From contig JACETJ010000040.1 of assembly GCA_013911345.1 (NCBI GenBank), positions 1-9,524 of the forward strand: a stretch of 9,524 nt of DNA, given 5' to 3'. Below, piece by piece: positions 5,365-9,524 of the stretch. The translations under genes were made by a program, and so were the position numbers. A model generated the notes under the pieces. It was not told the DNA's origin and searched no databases. It worked only from the letters and a program-made list of their open reading frames with translations. Positions within the stretch are counted from its first letter, which is position 1; every line of letters begins with the position of its first letter. The DNA is from Congregibacter sp. Lineage in GTDB: Bacteria; Pseudomonadota; Gammaproteobacteria; Pseudomonadales; Halieaceae.

Positions 5365-8313
5365 ATGACAGAAGCTTCTCGCAGCGCCGCATCCTCCGTG
5401 ACCCCCAACACGTTTTTTCTGAAGCGAGCGGTGCCCATTCCCAGCCTGAATCTCACTGTCGAAGAGTACGAACACCCCGCCACCGGGGCACAGCATCTGC
5501 ACCTCAACAGTGACTCGTCGGAGAATGTGTTCATGGTCGCGCTGCGCACCGTGCCGGAAGATTCAACCGGAGTGGCCCATATCCTTGAGCACACGGCGCT
5601 GTGTGGCAGTGAGCGCTATCCCGTGCGCGATCCGTTTTTCATGATGCTGCGCCGGTCGCTGAACACGTTCATGAACGCCTTTACTAGCTCGGACTGGACG
5701 GCCTACCCGTTCGCCACGCAGAACCGAAAGGATTTTGGCAACCTGCTGGACGTTTATCTGGACGCAGTATTTTTCTCGAGACTGGATCCCCTTGATTTTG
5801 CACAGGAGGGGCATCGGGTTGAGTTTGAGAACGATGACAGCAGTCAGCCGCTGGTTTTTAAGGGTGTCGTATTCAACGAGATGAAGGGGGCGATGTCCTC
5901 CACACCCTCGATTCTTTGGGACCGACTCTGTCACGAGCTGTTTCCGTCTAACACCTATCACTTCAACAGCGGCGGCGATCCGGAACACATACCCGACCTC
6001 TCCTACCAGGAACTGAGGGACTTCTACGCCGAGCACTACCACCCCAGCAACGCAATTTTTCTGACCTTCGGCGACATTGCCGCGGAGGCCCATCAGCAGA
6101 TTTTCGAAGCGTCGGTCCTGCAGCGTTTTGAGGCGCTCGAGCGAAAAATCGAGGTCGCGCTCGAAAAACCCTTCTCTTCGCCGGTTAGGGCTATGCACCC
6201 TTATGCCATAGATGGTGAAGAAGGCACTGAAAACAAAACGCACCTGGTGCTGGGATGGAAGCTGGGCGAGAGCGCTGACTTAACCGCCATGCTGGAGGCG
6301 CAATTAGTGGCTTCGGTGCTGATGGAAAACAGTGCCTCTCCCCTCATGCACTACCTTGAAACCACCGACCGAGGCGCCGCTCCGTCCCCCCTCTGCGGAC
6401 TAGAAGAATCCATGCGGGAAATGGTGTTCTGCTGCGGTATTGAAGGCAGTGAGGCAGACCACGCCGACGCCTTTGAGGCAGAGGTGCTGGCCTGCATCGA
6501 GCGGGTCGCAGCGGAGGGCATCAGCGAAGAAAAGGTCGACGCCATCCTGCGGCAAATAGAGCTACATCAACGTGAAGTGAGTGGCGACGGTATGCCCTAC
6601 GGGCTCAACCTGATGCTGAGAGCCCTTGGCGCGGCAACCCATTACGGTGACGCGGTTGCCGCACTCGATCTTGAGCCGGTGATCGCCACCTTGCGGGAGC
6701 GAGTGAAAGACAGTGGCTACCTGCCCGCCCTGATTCGCCGTCTGTTGCTTGATAACCCACATCGAGTGCAATTGGTGGTGGCGCCCGACGCGTCCCTGTC
6801 GACTAATCGAGACGCAGCCGAGGCAGAGCGCCTTGCCGCTATGAAGGACAACCTCAGCGGGGAGCACACGGCCGAGATCCTCGATTTGGCGGCGCGACTC
6901 CGAGAGCGGCAGGGCCAAAAAGACGATCCGGATATTCTGCCTCGCGTCGCGCTGTCAGACATCCCTGCAGAGACACCCTCGCCGGAACCAGTGATTGAAT
7001 CGGGCGACTCTACGCACTATCGATACACCGCGGGCACCAATGGGCTCATCTATCAGCAGTGGGTGAGCCCGCTGCCAGCACTCACCGCCATCGAGCTCCA
7101 ACATTTGTCGCTGGTGACCGCTCTCATGCCCGAAGTGGGCGTTGGCGAACTCACTTACCTCGAGACACAGGAGCGTCATTCAGCGACTGTGGGATCACTC
7201 AGTGCCGCTGTGAGCAGTCGCGCACACCGAGACAACGAACAAGCCAGCGACAGTTTTTTTGTGCTCTCATCCAAGGCACTGGCCGATCGCATGCAAGCCC
7301 AGCTGGAGTTGATGTCAGATACGCTGCACTCAGCGCGCTTCGACGAGCGATTGCGTATTCGTGATTTGGTGAGTCAAATGCGCGCGCGCCGCGATCAGAG
7401 CATCACGGGTAGCGGACACGCGTTGGCCATGACCGCAGCCTGCGCCGGGATGAGCCCGCTCGCTCAACAAGGTCACGAGCAAGGCGGACTGGCGGGTATC
7501 CGAAAGCTGCGCGCCCTCGACGATGTCCTCAAAGACGAAGGAGAGCTGGAAGCTTTCTCTCACTCACTGGGCGCCATCCATCAGAAACTGGCAACTGCGG
7601 GCGCACCGTTGCTTTGCACGGTGGCTGATGATCCCAATATTGTCTCCGCGAGCGAGGCATCATGCTCACGCGCGACGGCACTGTCGGCCGAAGCCGCTCA
7701 GGGCATCTCGCTTTCGCCTGTTCGCGAAGCGCGTCAGGAGATGTGGGTGACCAATACCCAGGTCAATTTCTGTGCCAGAGCCTACCCGACCGTACCATCG
7801 GGGCATGCGGATGCGCCGGCGCTGTCGGTACTGGCAGCATTCCTGCGCAATGGCTTTTTGCATCGCACTATCAGAGAACAAGGCGGCGCCTATGGTGGAG
7901 GCGCCAGCCACGACCCCAATATCGCCGCGTTTCGTTTCTTCTCTTATCGCGACCCACGGTTAGTCGAGACGCTAGAGGACTTTGACGCCTCCATCGCGTG
8001 GATGCTGGAAACACAGCACGAGCAGCTTGCGCTGGAAGAGGCAATACTCAGCGTGATGGGCAGCCTAGATAAGCCTGGCTCTCCGGCTGGCGAGGCGAAA
8101 CGGGATTTTCATGAGCGACTGTTTGGTCGAACGACGGAACACCGCAAAATCCTGCGCGCAGGGATTGTCGGGACGACGATCGACGATCTGCGCCGAGTCG
8201 CAGAAACCTATTTGAAGCCTGAACTCGCCAGCACTGCGGTGATCACCCATTCTGGGGGCGCCGATATTATTGCCGAGCGACAACTCCCACTCACCCGGCA
8301 GGACCTTCTGTAA
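5365..8313 (+). CDS. M16C-family zinc metallopeptidase (PreP/insulinase-like)
   Basis: A 982-residue clamshell peptidase of the presequence-protease type, expected to degrade free peptides inside an enclosed chamber. The inverted zinc motif is intact: HILEH gives His72, catalytic Glu75 and His76, and VFNEMKGA supplies the third zinc ligand Glu172, exactly 100 residues after His72 as in PreP. The C-terminal half keeps the substrate-binding pair Arg837 and Tyr843 in IREQGGAYGGG, so the protein is not a truncated or inactive paralogue. Approximate order: M16 N-terminal domain 30-250, second M16 domain to about 460, M16C-associated linker region 470-720, then the C-terminal M16 repeats. No signal peptide is seen, so it is probably cytosolic. 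The frame opens at a TTG (5353), but ATG 5365 is preferred because GGAA lies 6 bases upstream. It follows the cyclotransferase by 46 bp with no visible terminator, so co-transcription is likely. It ends 23 bp inside the convergent C39 gene. Confidence 0.94.
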   Translation: MTEASRSAASSVTPNTFFLKRAVPIPSLNLTVEEYEHPATGAQHLHLNSDSSENVFMVALRTVPEDSTGVAHILEHTALCGSERYPVRDPFFMMLRRSLNTFMNAFTSSDWTAYPFATQNRKDFGNLLDVYLDAVFFSRLDPLDFAQEGHRVEFENDDSSQPLVFKGVVFNEMKGAMSSTPSILWDRLCHELFPSNTYHFNSGGDPEHIPDLSYQELRDFYAEHYHPSNAIFLTFGDIAAEAHQQIFEASVLQRFEALERKIEVALEKPFSSPVRAMHPYAIDGEEGTENKTHLVLGWKLGESADLTAMLEAQLVASVLMENSASPLMHYLETTDRGAAPSPLCGLEESMREMVFCCGIEGSEADHADAFEAEVLACIERVAAEGISEEKVDAILRQIELHQREVSGDGMPYGLNLMLRALGAATHYGDAVAALDLEPVIATLRERVKDSGYLPALIRRLLLDNPHRVQLVVAPDASLSTNRDAAEAERLAAMKDNLSGEHTAEILDLAARLRERQGQKDDPDILPRVALSDIPAETPSPEPVIESGDSTHYRYTAGTNGLIYQQWVSPLPALTAIELQHLSLVTALMPEVGVGELTYLETQERHSATVGSLSAAVSSRAHRDNEQASDSFFVLSSKALADRMQAQLELMSDTLHSARFDERLRIRDLVSQMRARRDQSITGSGHALAMTAACAGMSPLAQQGHEQGGLAGIRKLRALDDVLKDEGELEAFSHSLGAIHQKLATAGAPLLCTVADDPNIVSASEASCSRATALSAEAAQGISLSPVREARQEMWVTNTQVNFCARAYPTVPSGHADAPALSVLAAFLRNGFLHRTIREQGGAYGGGASHDPNIAAFRFFSYRDPRLVETLEDFDASIAWMLETQHEQLALEEAILSVMGSLDKPGSPAGEAKRDFHERLFGRTTEHRKILRAGIVGTTIDDLRRVAETYLKPELASTAVITHSGGADIIAERQLPLTRQDLL

Positions 8314-8836
8314 GGGTTAACGTCAGTCCATGGTGCTCTGCTGCCCAAGCGGTGACAAATTGCTCACGTGACCACCACTGAAAACCTTGCGATGGGTCAG
8401 CGAGGATCACTCGCTGACCCGCCAACCCGACCAGCACACTGAAATGCGCCCCGGTTGGAAGGTTCAGGTGCACTAGCGCGGGCGGCGCGATGTCTTGGAG
8501 CCTGCTCTTGCTGACCGCACGAAGTGTCGGCTGCCATCCCAGGGTCTCGGCCATCACCGCCAGTTGCAGCAGACTGAAACCCTCCCTTGCTACCCGGTTT
8601 GATTCAGCAGTTCCCTGCGGAAACATAGCAGCTAGAGCTGCCGGGTCTGCCAACTCTGGATGATAAAATGACAGCAGGGTTGCCAAGGCCGCTGGCCCGC
8701 AGTCAAAGGTCGACTGCTGCTTGATGAGAGTGACCGGCATCAATCTGGGTGGTTGAGCGAGGCTATGGGAGCCACACATCGCCAAGCCAAGAAAAACAGC
8801 AACGCCCCCGGCAACAGACCGCGTTGCTGCTCTCAA
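8291..8836 (-). CDS. Exported C39-type cysteine peptidase (FapD-like)
   Basis: C39 peptidases are papain-like and typically cleave after double-glycine leaders. Here the domain stands alone, without ABC-transporter parts. With the start at 8836 the protein has 181 residues. Gln40/41 (oxyanion) and Cys46 lie in KQQSTFDCGPAALATLL, His131 in GAHFSVLVG and Asp147 in ILADPSQGF, so the triad is complete. The REGFSLL block resembles FapD of Pseudomonas functional-amyloid clusters, but no fap genes are visible. The start is uncertain. TTG at 8836 gives a classic signal peptide (Arg-containing start, core AVFLGLAM, cleavage near SLA/Q) and lies 39 bp after the preceding stop. TTG at 8917 would give 208 residues and overlap the preceding gene, without a ribosome site; ATG at 8779 would remove the signal. 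The peptidase probably acts in the periplasm. It may also be made as a frameshift fusion to the upstream gene. Confidence 0.85.
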   Translation of the reverse strand: MRAATRSVAGGVAVFLGLAMCGSHSLAQPPRLMPVTLIKQQSTFDCGPAALATLLSFYHPELADPAALAAMFPQGTAESNRVAREGFSLLQLAVMAETLGWQPTLRAVSKSRLQDIAPPALVHLNLPTGAHFSVLVGLAGQRVILADPSQGFQWWSREQFVTAWAAEHHGLTLTLTEGPAG

Positions 8837-8874
8837 CTGACCCCGATCCGAGGGCCTCTCGACAGCGGCTAAGA

Positions 8875-9156
8875 CTAAGACGGAGCCACCTGTTTTTTTG
8901 CGCGACGCTCTAGCCAAACAACCAAGACCGCGGCGCCACTAAAGTAAACCGTGAGCGCGACTCCCAAAGGGATCAGCGCGCCCGCCACCGCGCTGGCAGC
9001 CCCGACCAGCACCGCCCAGCCCATGAGCGCAGGCAGTATGGCGACACAAAAGTATCGATCCCGTGCTCGCGTGGTGGCATCCCGTGCGAGTTTACGGCGC
9101 AGTCTTTCAACGGCATCAGGCTGCGCAGCACTCGGATCTAAGCCCTCCGCTGTCAC
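8875..9156 (-). CDS. Small two-span membrane protein, 93 aa
   Basis: I do not recognise a named family. Residues 1-35 are hydrophilic and basic (ERLRRKLARDATTRARDR). Two hydrophobic spans follow, about 36-58 (FCVAILPALMGWAVLVGAAS...) and 60-81 (ALIPLGVALTVYFSGAAVLV), and then a basic tail LERRAKKQVAPS. By the positive-inside rule both ends are cytosolic. The frame extends up to a TTG at 9201, but GTG at 9156 is preferred because it overlaps the stop of the upstream gene as GTGA, the usual coupling arrangement, and a start at 9201 would overlap it by 49 bp. The gene sits between an exported small protein and a C39 peptidase in the same orientation, so a role in anchoring or assisting that peptidase is a reasonable inference. 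Codons 87-88 lie in an A7 run with frameshift phasing. Confidence 0.75.
   Translation of the reverse strand: MTAEGLDPSAAQPDAVERLRRKLARDATTRARDRYFCVAILPALMGWAVLVGAASAVAGALIPLGVALTVYFSGAAVLVVWLERRAKKQVAPS
8893..8899 (-). other. Candidate -1 frameshift heptamer A_AAA_AAA
   Basis: Codons GCA AAA AAA CAG near the end of the 93-aa gene contain A_AAA_AAA in the exact X_XXY_YYZ phase. A -1 slip resumes at ACA (8893-8891), which is the C39 peptidase frame; that frame stays open to the stop at 8291. The product would be a 288-residue fusion (88 + 200) with the two membrane spans, the peptidase signal-like segment as a third span, and a periplasmic C39 domain. No strong stimulatory hairpin lies at the usual 5-9 nt distance; a short CGAG/CTCG stem about 35 nt downstream is the best seen. 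Function is inferred only. Confidence 0.35.
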
Positions 9157-9446
9157 CGCGCCGGTTCTTTGTCTGCATAAAACGGCACATAGATACCCCA
9201 ATAGAAAGAGGCCAGCGCGATATCTACCGCCGCCATGCCCAATACGTAGGGCAGTACTTTTCCTCTGACCTGAGCGGCTTCCATCGCAGAGACCGCCCTG
9301 CTGTGCTCATCCTGAAACGGTGCCTGCCCTACCTGCAGTGCCAATACTTCTGTCACAACGGGTGTCGGATGGGGTGCCGACGCCGCATAGCTGAGCTGAG
9401 AACCACTCAGTGCCAAGCCTCCTGCGATACAAATCCATTTGTTCAT
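9153..9446 (-). CDS. Small exported protein with double-glycine-leader-like motif and C-terminal hydrophobic segment, 97 aa
   Basis: I do not recognise a named family. Residues 1-22 are a Sec signal peptide (MNKWICIAGGLALSGSQLSYA, cleavage near YA/AS). About 40 polar residues follow, and then a hydrophobic stretch from residue 64 to about 90 (VLPYVLGMAAVDIALASFYW...) that could span the membrane. Just before it, V52, E56, V60 and G62 fall at the -12, -8, -4 and -2 positions of the leader recognised by C39 peptidases; Lys63 replaces the usual -1 Gly/Ala. The ATG at 9446 has AGGAG seven bases upstream. The gene overlaps the 93-aa gene by 4 bp and shares an apparent operon with the C39 peptidase, making it a candidate substrate or partner. 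The gene is well supported; the role is inference. Confidence 0.8.
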   Translation of the reverse strand: MNKWICIAGGLALSGSQLSYAASAPHPTPVVTEVLALQVGQAPFQDEHSRAVSAMEAAQVRGKVLPYVLGMAAVDIALASFYWGIYVPFYADKEPAR

Positions 9447-9450
9447 CTAT

Positions 9451-9524
9451 TTACTCCTGATCACGTTGTTGAGGGTCACGTCGACTTTCGCCCGCACCGC
9501 ACGTAAAGCCCTGACCGTTCATCC
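9451..9524 (-). CDS. Possible C-terminal end of an upstream gene (partial)
   Basis: Of the three minus-strand frames in this edge segment, only one is open throughout. It ends with TAA at 9453-9451, four bases before the ATG of the 97-aa gene. It encodes a hydrophilic tail, MNGQGFTCGAGESRRDP followed by QQRDQE. The internal ATG at 9522 could in principle start a 23-residue peptide, but a tail of a larger gene beyond the edge is more likely. The stop codon overlapping the next ribosome site supports an operon. With only 24 codons visible, chance openness cannot be excluded and no family can be named. Confidence 0.35.
   Translation of the reverse strand, partial: MNGQGFTCGAGESRRDPQQRDQE
9453..9458 (-). 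promoter_or_regulatory. Shine-Dalgarno site of the 97-aa gene
   Basis: The minus strand reads AGGAGTAAATAG and then ATG (9446). AGGAG is 7 bases from the start codon, a near-ideal site. It overlaps the TAA stop (9453-9451) of a possible upstream reading frame, as is common between coupled genes. Confidence 0.65.

Noticed and set aside
8893..8899. T7 run on the plus strand as an intrinsic terminator for the M16C gene
   Set aside because: It is almost 600 bp past the gene end and is explained by lysine codons on the minus strand.
8837..8917. Upstream TTG start for the C39 peptidase (208 residues)
   Set aside because: No ribosome site, and it overlaps the preceding gene; the extra residues place a polar basic stretch before an otherwise ideal signal peptide. 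They could still be translated through a frameshift.
9157..9201. Upstream TTG start for the two-span membrane protein (108 residues)
   Set aside because: It would overlap the 97-aa gene by 49 bp and has no ribosome site; the GTG at 9156 forms a standard GTGA coupling.
8951..9506. Plus-strand open frames opposite the small-gene cluster
   Set aside because: They lie antisense to genes with ribosome sites, signal peptides and coupled starts, and their translations are arginine/proline-rich low-complexity shadows.

Overview
The window looks like chromosomal DNA from a GC-rich gammaproteobacterium, possibly a marine one of the Halieaceae/Cellvibrionales type. This rests on a full-length fused MnmC of the gammaproteobacterial kind, a FadD-type acyl-CoA ligase, and a PreP-like M16C peptidase. 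The taxonomic placement is inference. There are no RNA genes, insertion sequences, CRISPR arrays or attachment sites that I can see, and genes are packed so tightly that no gap exceeds 170 bases.

Layout. (1) 1-1210, minus: the N-terminal 403 residues of FadD, running off the left edge. (2) 1378-1872, plus: a MaoC/PhaJ-type (R)-hydratase, divergent from fadD across a 167-bp promoter region. Together they suggest fatty-acid activation and supply or use of (R)-3-hydroxyacyl-CoA. (3) 1836-2354, minus: an unrecognised 172-aa cytosolic protein whose end overlaps the hydratase by 37 bp. (4) 2512-8313, plus: mnmC (wobble-uridine modification of tRNA), a glutaminyl-peptide cyclotransferase overlapping it by 4 bp, and 46 bp later a large M16C metallopeptidase. 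(5) 8291-9524, minus: a compact gene set converging on the peptidase gene. It holds a short reading frame cut by the right edge, a 97-aa exported protein with a double-glycine-leader-like motif before a hydrophobic segment, a 93-aa protein with two membrane segments, and an exported C39-type cysteine peptidase.

The right-hand cluster is the most interesting part. It has a C39 peptidase with an intact Cys/His/Asp triad and no ABC transporter, next to a candidate substrate with a C39-type recognition pattern (Glu at -8, Val at -4, Gly at -2). The 93-aa gene ends in an A_AAA_AAA heptamer phased exactly so that a -1 ribosomal shift would fuse it to the C39 peptidase. Neither the processing reaction nor the frameshift is proven; both can be tested by comparing homologues.

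Several starts are non-ATG (TTG for mnmC and probably for the C39 gene; GTG for the cyclotransferase and the 93-aa gene). They were chosen from overlaps, Shine-Dalgarno sites and family N-termini.
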